DNA of 64,000 nucleotides from Rotaria socialis (Eukaryota > Rotifera > Eurotatoria > Philodinida > Philodinidae), in the NCBI GenBank assembly GCA_905331475.1, contig CAJNYU010004544.1, forward strand, positions 62,001 through 126,000. Direction: 5' to 3'. A program made the translations under genes and the position numbers. Positions 38,688-51,400 of this stretch are shown in pieces (within the stretch, counting starts at the first letter, position 1; every line of letters begins with the position of its first letter). The notes under the pieces were generated by a model. That model was not told the origin of the DNA. It was given only the letters and a program-made list of their open reading frames with translations, and made no database searches.

Positions 38688-39738
38688 CAGGGGTCGCAAC
38701 GGGTCGCCCGACCCGGTGGACCGGTGAAAATTTTCTGTCGGTCCGGGCGGGCCACGTATTTCTTCGGTCCACCCGGACCGGCTTGCTTTATTTTTTTTTC
38801 TTATGAATCGAACATAACTGGTGTGTCAGCATAAATGGCGGTCTCAATATTTCTTCAATATTCCTTTCAGCTTTCATAGTTTCGGACTGACTTTTATACC
38901 AAAAGATTCAGCCTTGAATGCTCTACAAAACCATAGAAAAAATGGATCACATGGAGATAGAAACAAAGCAATTATTGTAGTAATACTTCTAACAAACATC
39001 GATATCAACTTTAAAGAACTTGTATTCAAATTAATTTGCGTTTTTTCTTGCTAGTGAAACCCTTTTAGAAAGCTTCAAAGTAATATTTCTGATGCGATGA
39101 TGAGCGCACTATATAATGAAACATACGAAAGAATATTTCAACAAAAAAAGATTGACAAAGCATTCAGTTTTTGGTCATTTAGTNACAGAAATACAAGAAG
39201 GTGTAGTTCGTGCTCTAAAGTTGCTCATGTTACTTGTTTTGAGTATTACTGCCACAATTTTTTTGTTTCTATCTCCATACGATTCATTTTTTATGGTTTT
39301 GTAGAGCATTCAAGGCTGAATATTTGGGTAAAAAAGTCAGTCCGAAACTGTGAAAGCTGAAAGGAATATTGAAGAAAAATTGAGACCGCCATTTTTGCCG
39401 ATGCATCCGTTACTTATGATATTTTTGGTTATCATATGAATTATGTGATCTTATGAAATTTATTAAGAAATCAAAGTCATACTGTGTACGTGTAGGTAAC
39501 TTCTTTTAAATACTGCATTAAGTTTCAATCTTATTAATCTCAAATATGATTAAAAGATAGTTCATCGGATTATGTCGGTGCGGTCCGGTCCGGTCCGGTC
39601 CGGTCGGTCCAGACAAATCAACGGGTCGGGTTGGACCGAACTGTTGTGATTAATGTGTCGATCCGGGCGGGTCCATCTAACTGACGGGTCGCAACGGGCC
39701 GGGCCGGTCCATGAAAAGTTGGACCGTTGCGACCCCTG
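38688..39738. mobile_element. hAT-type non-autonomous fold-back element with 8-bp target duplication
   Basis: The 1051-bp element starts CAGGGGTCGCAACGG and ends with the inverse, CCGTTGCGACCCCTG. It is flanked on both sides by the identical 8-mer CTATTAAG (38680-38687 and 39739-39746). An 8-bp duplication and CAGGG termini are hallmarks of hAT transposons. Inside is a second, long inverted repeat (about 38811-38946 against 39282-39421) and GC-rich ends with GGTCC/CCGGT tandem units (about 39581-39609). No transposase frame is present, so it would depend on an autonomous relative. A single N at 39184 marks uncertain sequence near the centre. Confidence 0.93.
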
Positions 39739-39746
39739 CTATTAAG

Positions 39747-42700
39747 ATAGGATGAAAAATGTTTATTTAAAAATATATTTAAAAAAAGAATTCATCAAGA
39801 AACGGAGATTACATCAGATTATCACATTGAAGTACGTATATGATTTGAAAGCAAAATAATAATATAAGTCAAATTATACTTCAAATATCTTCGAAAAGAT
39901 TATATAATTTAAAATTTTTTCATCAAATAACAATGTTTCTATTAATTAGTTGGATAAATCATAAGTGGACTTGCAAAATCAGGTATTGAAAAAAATCAAC
40001 AATAAGCATTAAAAAATGTCTGATTAAGATACATGCCAATGAATAGTAATTATTCACTACTGAGAGAACTAGAGTTTTATATGATTGATTACTAGTCGTA
40101 CACATTTCCTAATAAGAAAAGGTATATTAAACAACCTTGAGAATGCTGTTATTCTTTTCATAAAAACTAAAGAATTGTGTAATGATTTATATTGTCACAT
40201 TCTAGGCATATACAGATAAAGTGAAGTATTCAAAACTTTAAGTACACCTATGATAAAAGTACATCTTTATACAACAGGTAATGTGCATATGATATATCAC
40301 ATACATTTTTTTCTATGAAAAAGTTTCTTTGTAAAGCATTTTCTTCGACCATCCTGGTGTCTTGATAGGTGGAGCATGGTTTTTCGAAAATTCGTAGGTG
40401 AAATCTTTCTTATCTGACAGTAATAGTAGTACAGTGCGAAGGTTAAGTTTCACTTTTGATAAAGGTCGCACCTGTGGTGAAATGGTGACGAAGAAGAAAA
40501 CATTTTCTGCGACTATCATGCAAAAAAAACCAACGATCACGCACACAACATTTGGTTTTTATGTATCTTAGAAAAGATAAGTTGTTTTACTGTATCATGA
40601 CCTTCAGTTCATGTACTACGACAAGCCTTAATAAACTTTGTGTTAAAATCTATAGTAATTCATCGATAAAGTATTTATAAAAAGAATTGATTTCGAAATC
40701 ATAATAATCCATGGTCAATTCGATTGAATGACTCAAATAAGCATGATGCATCGATTGAAACATCAAGCGGTTACTATAACAAAGAGAACAAACAGAACAT
40801 ACATGCTATGGAAGATATCTATTTATTTTGCGTGTTCTGTCTTGTATCCATAACTACAATATGCCACAAGTACACACCTACTACGAGTCGAAGCTGATTT
40901 TCAGCTGAAACGAATTAATTTTATAACGATTGTGATTCATCTTCATGCTTCTCATTCTTTTTTTGTCATCCTATCTTGAAGAGAAACACTAAGCAAACGA
41001 ACTATTTTTTTCGACTAGAAAAATATATGTCTGTTGTGCGACAACACTGCATACGATAAATGATAAACGTTCACACACATATTTTAATAACAATATGAAA
41101 CAACGAAAAACAAAACAACACTTGATTATACATCGAGCTGATGCACAACCATGGGACGACTTCGTCACAGATACAAATACTTCGTCGACGACAGAAAACG
41201 ATATGAAATGATGAAATACTAACAGAGAAAACAAATTAACATTGATATTGGCAATTATGAATCGAAGAAAGTTATCTCTTTGATATACATGCAATAGGTG
41301 CTCATTTGATACTGTCCATAAAAGTAACTCAAGTAATCTCATTGTTTTTATTTTTACTATTTTTTTTATAAATGATGATGAATACTTTTGTATAATTTAC
41401 TGTTTATGTTTTGTATAAACTCTAAACAATTGTTATCTGATATTATTTAATAAAGAGTTTTTTTATTTGATCATATTCTACAAAGGATTAAATTTTGCAT
41501 ATGTGTGGTCGGTAGGTGTTACTGAAAAACAAATGAAGAATTGTAAGCTTCTAAATAAATAAAACGAATTACACATGTTTATAGTCAAACTCTGTGATCA
41601 CTTTAAAGCATTTTAAAATATGCAGATGCAATGAAAAACTATGGAATCGTGTATATTTTGTCCTCATCGATTAAAGGTCGATTTGACCCATGAGGTCATG
41701 CACTGGAAAAGTTTAAGTTTGGTTGTTTCATGTTTAAAAGCTATTGGATAGATTAAGTGAGTGTTGTAGTGAGAAAGAAGGAGTAACGACGCAGCTTTCG
41801 AAAAAGATCCACGAAAGGATTACCTTTCAGTTTAGAAATAAGGCGTTGAAACTTCTCGAACTAAGCGCAGGTTTATTATTGTTAATTATTGTGATCCATA
41901 GAGTTTTGAGAAAAGAAAAAAGCATCTATCAAGCTTCTACACGAGTTCTTCACAGCGAAAAACGACGCATCTGACAAAGGTATTCAATATAGAACATATT
42001 AGTCGATAGGAAGCCTCTGATCATCCCGAGCTTTCACATCACATGAACCTTCAGTGCACAAGTTTATTAGTCATATCGTCCTTGAATCAATAATAACAGT
42101 CAAATTTATTGCACTAAAATATGCACGGCAACACGCTTTTTCATTGCATATTTATCTTTGAATACTTTAAGGGCGTACATGATATGTTTCGATTCGTATC
42201 GTGCAGAGTTGTTTACGGTGATATGTTCTATTGGTATAAATTTTCAAAAGTTATATATATATATATATATGAACTAAAATTGAAGCATCTTTAATTTATT
42301 GAATTTATGACTTTCAAGTTTACAATCAAGTATATGAATACTTTCTGTTTTATTGAACGTGAGTTCAATCTTTTTATGTTGCACCTTAAACAATTAAAAC
42401 AAATGGAGAGACGTAACGGCTCTAGTCAAGCACTCCCAGAACGTGTATACATAAATATCCAAGAATAACATCAAGTATTATAAAATACGCAATAGAATGC
42501 ATTGATGCGCAGTAGAAATATTATTGTGCAATAAGAACAATAGATCGAGGTCAATATCTATATTATTTGACCTTGGGAGAACAAAAGCGAATCTAGAATA
42601 GCTAAATGAAAAGAAAGAATTGTAAGCTTTTCCCGTGCAACTGGTGTTGTAGAATATCTACGCCAAAATGTTTTTTTCGTCTTGAATAGTCTAACATTGC

Positions 42701-44609
42701 TTTTGTTCTCTTCCTCTCAACTACTCAGCTGTTGCTTCAATGAGAAATACTTGTACTTTCTTACTCACACTAACATAAAATCTTTGCTTTTCGACACAAA
42801 AAAAATACTTAAATAATAAGTCAATATAATTAATAAGAGAGAGCTTCCAAACGAATTTATTTCGCCAGAAAATCTTTGCATTTGATGATTTCTTTATTGA
42901 AGACAAAAGGATCCGATAAAGTAAAAAACTTCTTGAACTCGTCTGAGAGTAAAAATTTTTGAGAAAATAGTAATCCTCATAAGAATATTTTACGTCTAAT
43001 CAATAGTCTAGTCTTGTTAATTTTACTGCTCAAAATGTTTTAGATAGAGCTAGTCTGTATTCGACGACAATACTCAGAATGTTTATATCTCATATCTTAG
43101 CATCAAAATAAACAGTTAATTAAAATCTCATACGAAGTTCCTTTGTAAAATTTTGTTTACATATCAAAACATGATGGCAAAAAAACGATTGTTCATCAAC
43201 TCCGAAAGAAAAGAATGAAGAAAATGACAATCATATTCTTGTGTACTCAAAAAATGAGTACACACTAGATTCGGTCAGTGTCCAGCCGTTCGGCCGTTAA
43301 CACGATAACTCTTGAAAGCCTCATCCAATTGTCTTGAAATTTTGTACACAGAATGATCTCATCAATATCTCAGTCGAGTTCGAAGATGAGAAGGATCCGT
43401 CAAGAAATGGCTGAGTTATCGAAAAAATTGTCAGTATTGACCAGACCGTCCCTGAGGGGGTGGGGTACAGGGATTTTTTCAAAAAAAATTTTTTTTCTCA
43501 GAATTATTCAAAACATATAAATCGACTCAGTTTTTGCAGTACACATAACAATCGGATGCGAATCCGATGTTTCCTCATTTTTTATAATTGAATTCGACTA
43601 ATAAATATAATGCTTACTTATGTCTATTCGTAAAGATTTTTAAGATAATCATTAAACAGCAATTTTTACAATAGCTGTTAAATTATGTTTATTTTGTTGC
43701 AGTGATTTCATTAGTTTAATAAACAATGATAAAAGCAGATAATATCAATTTAATTCTAAGCAGTGATGTATGAAGTTCGAGTGAAAATATATAACCTTTA
43801 ACAAAATTTCAATCTATAAAATTTTCAATGAATGAACTAAAATTTAGCGAATTAATTTTGATCAAGATTGACATGTATTTGACAAAGAAAATTAATTGCA
43901 TTAAAACGAGAATTTTGAGAATAAAATGTAACATACAGTAAATATCAATCACACTCTTCAAATACTTTTATAACTAATTCATTTGGCATTATCTCGAATA
44001 TGTGGTGATATGATCAACATACTTTCTTCTAATTAAAAACAATTGATTTTAATTTATATCAAAAGATACAATTCATAAAATATCTTCAGTCAATATGCAG
44101 TACAACCATGTCATTCGTTCAGTTCGGTTTTATCAATTTCAACAAAACGTGTTTTCTATTGGCGGTAATGCGGAACTCATTAAGCAGACACTCAATAAAA
44201 TATGATAAGAATAGTCGATGGTGCAATATCTGACATATATCTTCATAAAAATAGAAAAGTTTTCCTTTGGTGCTCCATATCTATAATTTCCAAAGCAAGA
44301 TACAGTACTTTTGGATTGCTATAGAATCGTTGACATCCGTTCATCAAACATGAAAGCTATATTCTGTTTTATCGTTGTTCAAAAAAATCAAGTTTTTCAT
44401 CTGAACCAACTTGATTTGTAATCCAAAAGAAGAAAGAAAACAAACGAAAGCGAAAATTAAAAAACAAAACACATAAATAATCTTGCATAGAACCAGTTAT
44501 TAGAACAAAAGAAAATATCTATCTAATTCTTTACATATATATATCACATAGTTTTTTTATGAAATAAAATTCACGCAGATAAATTTTAAAACCAAATTTA
44601 TGTTTATTT
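39747..44609. other. Intergenic region
   Basis: AT-rich, with a TA microsatellite at 42252-42270 and one compositionally distinct block at about 43241-43500. The open frame at 40989-41342 (minus) has no recognisable family or flanking exons. No gene supported. Confidence 0.55.
43241..43500. repeat. Hairpin-led block of unusual composition
   Basis: Begins with a perfect 9-bp stem (GTGTACTCA / TGAGTACAC) around an A5 loop at 43241-43263. About 190 bp of more balanced composition than the flanks follow, then a G-rich patch (43453-43472) and poly-A/poly-T. It has no open frame of note. It could be a fragment of a dispersed repeat; identity not established. Confidence 0.4.
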
Positions 44610-45608
44610 TTATTTTGTAGACTGTTCATGAGAATTAGTTGTTGATGAGGATGTTTGAGAATTTAGATTAGCTAAGATTGAACGAAGTTGTTGCCATGTT
44701 TGTTCATTTAACTGACGAGCTAGTGAGCCTAAAAACAATTCTTGATCAGTTGTATTCGGTGTTGGTATTGGAAGGGTAGAAGAATGAAAAGATGCTAATG
44801 GTAAAACATTCGGCGATTTGATTCCTGTCTTTTTAATAATTTCAACTCTATTGTTAGCAGTCGATGATATGGTGGATTCGAGCTGCTTTCGTTGTTTTGG
44901 TATTTCACTGTCCCATCGTGTTTGCAAACCATAAATAGGTAATTTCATTTGATGATCATTAAGCATCAATCGCACACAATGAGTTTGTATATTAGCAACA
45001 TCACGTGTTGCTGCTAATGCTATTTCATCAAAATCGTCAATACCATCATGATCAGCATCGAAACCAGCACGTGTAAATGGTAAATTTTGCGAGCTAACAA
45101 TTTTTTTCATTGTCTGTATCGGTGAAATATTTGTATTACTACTTGTTTGATTATTATGATTATTAGTATTACTACTATCATTATCATTATCATCATTGTC
45201 ATCGACATCATCGTCATCATCATCGGATTCCTCAATTGGCTGTTTCATACGACGTTTTTTATAATTTTGTCGTCGACGATATTTAACATAAAGGAGTAAT
45301 ATACGACGATATACACGTCGAACATCACCAGCTAACACAGATTCACCTTGCTTTGATATTTGATCAAAATAATGTGATATGATCCGTTTTAAAGACTTTA
45401 AAGTATCAACAAGTTGATTTAGTTTCAATAAATTCTGTAAAGCGACTGCATTTGAACCAGATTTAGTATAATCAACATTATTTATTGAACTTGAAGAGCC
45501 TGATGGAGAAAAGCGCGTACGACCGCCATTAGTTAATGCAAGCTTTTTACTATTAAAACGATTTGATGACGATGACGATGATGATGATGGTAGTGAAGTA
45601 CTACTCAT
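44610..45608 (-). CDS. Uncharacterised protein with acidic tract and Ca-loop-like motif
   Basis: A single coding exon of 332 aa. ATG at 45608 was chosen because a strong splice acceptor lies just upstream (AG at 45614-45615 after a pyrimidine run), suggesting a 5' UTR intron. Order: Ser-rich N-terminus; a helical basic segment at about 56-120 (LLKLNQLVDTLKSLKRII, then RRVYRRILLLYVKYRRR); an Asp/Asn tract at about 127-160; DADHDGIDDFDE at 184-195, which resembles a DxDxDG calcium-binding loop in one copy; and a polar tail ending HEQSTK. I recognise no family. Basic and acidic blocks suggest a nuclear or nucleic-acid-associated protein, but that is only composition. The long frame and splice context support a real gene. 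Confidence 0.7.
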   Translation of the reverse strand: MSSTSLPSSSSSSSSNRFNSKKLALTNGGRTRFSPSGSSSSINNVDYTKSGSNAVALQNLLKLNQLVDTLKSLKRIISHYFDQISKQGESVLAGDVRRVYRRILLLYVKYRRRQNYKKRRMKQPIEESDDDDDDVDDNDDNDNDSSNTNNHNNQTSSNTNISPIQTMKKIVSSQNLPFTRAGFDADHDGIDDFDEIALAATRDVANIQTHCVRLMLNDHQMKLPIYGLQTRWDSEIPKQRKQLESTISSTANNRVEIIKKTGIKSPNVLPLASFHSSTLPIPTPNTTDQELFLGSLARQLNEQTWQQLRSILANLNSQTSSSTTNSHEQSTK

Positions 45609-46531
45609 ACTCCCTAAAGATAAAAAGGGCACGATCTGAAGACAAATAAATAAAAACAAATAAAATATCTAAATAAGTCAATCTAAATGAGTAATTATAT
45701 AAGTATGCAAGGAATATTATCATGCTGTAGGCTTTTTTATTTTAAATTCATTAACAGATGATTCTATTTGTTTAATTGACTTGATATTTTAAAAAAAGTG
45801 AAGCATTAGCAAAAATATTTTTTAACCATCAGTAAATGATAAACTAGATAATAACCGCAAGAAATGCACTTTTGTATTAGTTCAATCTTATGGGAATATA
45901 TTTGTTGCTGACTACAGTGATTTGATAACGATATTATTTCGTGATCAGTTGCGTTGTGACTATAAATGCCATCAAGATTTTATACATCTTTTGTCATATT
46001 ATAGACTGCAACAGCTACAAATCGAGATACAACGCAATGTTGTGTATGAATACGAATTCAATTTTGTTGTTTGTTAAATCATTTTTTTTCTTTATTGTAA
46101 ACGATGAATAAATGTTGTTTTGATTTGATCATGTCTATTCTAACAAATAAAATGAAACTAAATCCTTTCGTGCATTTATTACAAAAAAAAGAAGAACAGA
46201 AAAATAAACCAACTCGTACTGCAGAATCTTCTTGAACACCACCCGAGAACGTTAATTCAATAGACTAAATACTTATTATCATTTGTCATAAAATCTCCTT
46301 TCTAGTGAAATGTTACCATCTAAAATAAATATTGGTGTGTTCGATAAAGCGTGCATGATACACATTGGTTGTTTACATGTATGTATAATGTCTTTTTTTA
46401 TTTTTTTCGTTTTTTCTCAGTTGAAAGCATTAAAAATAAAAGAAAACAAATGAAGCACATGTACATGAATATGCACAAATAAAGATTTATGCTCGATTTT
46501 GAAAAGAAAAAGAATACAAATACAAAAATAA
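45609..46531. other. Spacer between two minus-strand genes
   Basis: 5' flank of the 332-aa orphan gene, probably including its UTR intron, and 3' flank of TOLLIP. No coding sequence seen. Confidence 0.55.
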
Positions 46532-47998
46532 TTAAGCAATATTTTGTAAAAGATAATTCACAACAAGATCTTTATTTCCGTGATGTTCATCAAGTAAATC
46601 AGTTATAACCTGTCGAGCAACTGTAGGAAACATTTCTTCGATTGTTCGTATATCTTCAGGTGAATATGGTGGTGGCGGTGGTTTGGGTACTGCTGATGGC
46701 GAATGTTCTGTTGCCGGTTGATGATTTTGTTCTGTCATAATAGCTGATTGGTTGGATAATGCATGTGCAGCATGACTACTTGCCATATTTAGATTGCCAT
46801 CAGAGTTCACAGCAGTTGTATCATTTGAACTTGCTACTGCAGAGTAGTTCATTGGGCGCACTGGCTATAAAAACAATAGAAAGAAAAGCAAAATATCAGA
46901 TATCAATAAGTGATTTTTTGCTAAGAAAAAAGACAGAATGACTAAACAAAATTCAAATACGCACGAAATCATTAGACTGTTGATCATTTGTGTCAGAAAT
47001 CATCTGATCGTTTCTCGACTACATCAATAATAAATATTTTGTTTTGAATAGAAATGATTTGATTAAGTATTTTGTTTTTTAGAAACTTATTTCATAGAAA
47101 ATATCTCGTAATTCAATTTTAAACAGATTTACCGTAAAACTCATAATAATCAGAATATCTCCTTGATTTTCGTTTGCAGTTGTTTCTCGGCCCATTAATG
47201 GATACCAATGTTGTCGTGTCTCACCTTCCATAACTTCACGTGGTATCATTATTTCAGATTCACCAATAAAACTATCTTCAGTAAAATTACGCTATAACAT
47301 TAACAAAATTAATCATCAAATTCATATGGAAATAAAGCAATTTACTTGATCATACACTTCTAAATGTATTCTATCCATTCCTTTAAATAAATTACTAAAC
47401 AAAACGATTCACGGTACAAAAAGTGACAATTCTTAGAAGCCTTTCTCACATGCGATATGAAGCTTTCCATTGCGGATTTTTTCCACCGCCAGTTGCTGTC
47501 GGCGTATCATGAGCAGCATGACCAATTCGAAAACTAACATACGGATCCATTTTGATCAAACCTAATAAACCTGAACTTTTTACTAGTTTTGCCTAAATAG
47601 ATAGAAATTCATTTTTTCTTCATTGAACAAAAATGAAATTTACCTCGGCGATTGTTAATGTAAAATACCCAAGAAAATTTGGATTGTGCAAAATTTGTTG
47701 TTGCTGTAGTTGACCAGGTGGGTAACCTTGTCTGCTAGTATATCCAGCCGGATTATAAATTTGTGGTTGTGCAATTTGTATACGAAGAAAATCTTGTGGA
47801 AGATCCCCAAGCATAACCTAGAATGAATATTTGAATTGTTTGAGTTTATTAAAATAACAAAAATAATTGACATACTCGTGATCGATAATCGGTAAACTTT
47901 GGTACCATATTATCATTGATAGAAGATGTAGCTGCATAATTTGAATAAGTTGCTCCTGCAGAAGCAGTACAGTTTGAAGAAGCAGTAGCTGAAGCCAT
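46532..47998 (-). CDS. TOLLIP: Toll-interacting protein
   Basis: Seven exons, in coding order 47876-47998, 47644-47817, 47450-47592, 47346-47394, 47133-47291, 46965-47018 and 46532-46864, give 344 aa. The Tom1-binding region has the near-invariant GDLPQDFLRI. A C2 domain (about 90-205) includes LTIAEAKLVKSSGL, KMDPYVSFRIG and HLEVYDQRNFTEDSFIGE. The C-terminal CUE domain (302-344) has the MFP and LL ubiquitin-binding motifs (EEMFPTV, NYLLQ). TOLLIP binds phosphoinositides and ubiquitin, recruits Tom1 to endosomes, and dampens Toll/IL-1 receptor signalling. The N-terminal extension and the C2-CUE linker are longer than in human (274 aa) and Ser/Asn-rich, with PPPPPY before CUE. It lies head to head with IK, 464 bp apart. 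Orthology is secure. Confidence 0.96.
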
Positions 47999-48462
47999 TT
48001 TGTTTAATGTTTTTGATAATCAAAATGCCTTTATGGGAGAGACAAAAATAAAAATAGGAATGAATCATTTTACTTACTTTTTTGTTTAATGAGTTATTCA
48101 AGAAAGTAAATATTAAAATAAATATACAAATATATTCGTCAATAACAAAACTCTCATTAGTTCGAGACGACTTCGATCATGAATTCAAATATCAAAAATA
48201 TGTCGACGAAATAGATTGCGATTATAGATGTCGTATGTAAAATCAAAATTCAAGATTATTTTGGAAATTTGGAGAAAAATCAGTAAAAGAATCAGAAATA
48301 TTTGTTTTGAAAGGAATATTTATTCATTTATTTTGTAATAAATAATAACATTGGCCTATAAATTCAGCCATTGATTTTTGTTATGTTGATTTTGACTGAC
48401 TTGCCAATTTGCCAATTCTGAATGTCTGGAAACTTCATTCAATTCACTGATTTGACTCAATA
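47999..48462. promoter_or_regulatory. Shared divergent promoter region, TOLLIP and IK
   Basis: 464 bp separate the two opposed start codons, so both 5' UTRs and promoters must lie here unless there are distal exons. The sequence is AT-rich and shows no CpG-rich core or obvious TATA box at fixed distance. Confidence 0.55.
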
Positions 48463-51400
48463 ATGCCTGATAGTAAGTGTACTATAATATTTACGACATC
48501 TCAATCATTACAATTTTCTTTTCTTAAAGACGAACCTTATTCGAATCCGATCGCCCCAGCTAATTATCGACCACACGATGATGCCGAAACTGGAACAGGG
48601 TAGGTTCACTTATTTGAAATATAACCAAAATAAATCCGCTTATTTCTAGACATCCATTAACAAATGATGATTTTCGAAAATTGTTAATGACACCAGCTGC
48701 ACCTGGTTCAGTAACATCACAACGCTATCAAAATTCATCAGGTTCGAGTTCTCAACAAAGATCATCTACTGGTCAAAAGTTCGTATTTGTTTGCATTGTT
48801 GAAATAATTATTAATTTCATGTCAATAGAGGTGAAGGCGGCAGTGAAGCAGGTGATAAACGCAAAAAAAAGAAACAATATTATGCTAAAGTTATTCGTGA
48901 AGAGAAAGCTCGTGAAGAGGAACGAGCTAAAAGATACCGTGATCGAGCACGCGAACGACGAGAAGTAATATCAAATGAAGATCAAGTGGGTGTGGATTTA
49001 ACGACGAATACTAATCAACAGGCAACGACAACTGGAAATTATAAATCAGTTGCACCTGACGCTAAAGGAAACTTTGATGCTGCCGCCAGGCGAAAACAAA
49101 TGATTGAAGAATCGAAGTTTTTGGGTGGAGATTTAGAACATACACATTTAGTCAAAGGTCTAGATTATGCTTTACTGCAAAAAGTAAAATAAATGATGGA
49201 TTTTCCTGAAAAATTTATGTCATGTATTGAAAATTTTAGGTACGAGCTGAAATCGGACCAGACGATGCAGACAATGATCAAATAGATTTAAATAAAGATG
49301 AGCATGTTTTTGTCAAACCATCCACTAAAATGTAAATATATAATGGATAAAGTACAATTTTATAATGTTTAAATAGATATTTTCACTTGGAGAATTCTGA
49401 AATTGAGTAGTATATTGTTTAATTTTGGTTCTCGTGTATTTCGAATTTCATTCAGAGTTAGAAAAGAATAAATGGAAGTTTCACTACAAAGACTAACTTG
49501 TCAGTTTTTAACAATTAATAGACATGTACTTTTGTTAGTAAGAAAATGGTCATAATACTCATCGTATAATAGATCTAGGCTATTTCTTTAATTTTCTCTA
49601 GATGATATAACTACAAGTCTTTTTCAATCTTCCAAATAATCATGTTAGCTTTTATATTCATCTTTTGCTTTACAAAAGCTTGAGAGTTTTCTTAATTTGA
49701 CATAGTTAGATTACATAAAAGTTACTTTTTCGAGTTATAGGTTGTTTCGTGGAGATTATCTTCATTCGTTAGGGAACATTTTTTTGCGGCACTTTATCGA
49801 TTGTTCTTTGCTTTCGTACAAATAATTTTTAGTTAGTTAAACATGTGGATAATTTTTTTCTTTGATAAATGATAGAATAGAGCGTCGATGCACATAGTGT
49901 TGATCAGTTTTGTTCGTCACAGTAAAACGTTGTGACAAATAAAATTCCAAAGTTCAAGTTAATACTGCGTCGAGTTTGTTTCATATTTTTCAGATATCCC
50001 CAATTTGACGAGTAATCTATTTTATGTAAAGAAGGTTGTTCTTTTTTTTATAAATGAATTCAGTTTTAATGAAATATGAAAATACCAAAGTTCGATTTGT
50101 ATTAGAGTTTATTAAAGTTCTAGCACATACAATGTAAATAATTTGTTCCAATAGAAACATGGATACTTTATTTAGCTTTATCAGAAGAAGAGATTTTATA
50201 GAGCTACGGTAAGCGGTATATAGCTATCAATAATAGCGCAATTAAAATCTGTGCAAGTTAATCACTTGTCTCTTTTGCATTATATATTTACAATAACTAT
50301 CCTATTTTTAATATATTCGACAAAAGTAAGCAGATGCTTAAAAATCGTGATCAGAAAGAAACTAGATGAAAGATAACAATTACTCAAAAAAAAAACAAAT
50401 TTTGACATTGTCTTATGATATAATGAAGACTCGAATGGTTCTATAGGAATATTGAACGAGGTTTACTGAAATAAATTCGGCTGTTACAGTGTTAAAAAAC
50501 TCACATGTTTATCGAAAGATAGAATATAACTAGTCTAGCTCAGCATAGAAATTTTTCTATTAGAGTTTCTGCTCGTAAAAAGAAATTTTAGATCTTGACC
50601 CCTATTAAATGAAAACTAGGATAGCGTGAAAAAGTCGTACTAGACGAATGATATATCTGTTTCGGACAAACTTTAAGCTTTAAATATCGTTTAAAAAAGT
50701 TACTTACTATTGAACCTTGTTGATTACCTATGGACTTATACATATATATATATATTCAATAATTTATTTTTCAAATTTTACTTAGGAAACTGACAAAGAT
50801 AAAAAAGATGTCATGATTTCTGATATTCTATTACTAAACCCTTTTCTGTTCTATTGGGATGAAGAAGAAATACTTGTAACGATGATCCATTATTAATTTT
50901 AACTATTTAGTACGCCAATGGGATCTGGCATAGATACTGAAAAGAAAAAAGTTTTATCAAACGAAACTGTAACTCCTAATTCTTCAACATCATTGACACC
51001 TGAAGAAGAAGAAGAACAAAGATTAGGATTAAAATCTTCCATGGCTAAAAATATTTTCCGAATTTTATTTCGCCCAGCATCACGACGTGTTAATGAATTA
51101 TTTTTACCGCATCGTATGGCATATATTATTGATTTAGAAAATGTTAATGGGCAACAAGATGATGATAATGAGAAAGGTTCACATGCACTTGATGATATAC
51201 CAACAACATTAATAAGATCAAAAGCTGATTGTCCAAATGCAGAAGTATATTTTAAAATTTTCTTTTGTTTTCTTTCTTTAACAGTTGTCATATTTGTCTT
51301 TAGACAACCACTACTATGAGTAATAATGATATTGTTATAAATAAATTAACTCAAATTCTTTCATATTTGCGTCATTCAAAACGTGATTTAAAACGCCAAA

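Noticed and set aside
39579..39610. Possible CRISPR-like or satellite array of GGTCC units
   Set aside because: Units are contiguous, about 5 bp long and lie inside the hAT element; no spacers.
40989..41342. 117-codon minus-strand frame
   Set aside because: Hydrophobic composition suggested a membrane protein, but there is no defined pattern of segments, no exon neighbours and no family.
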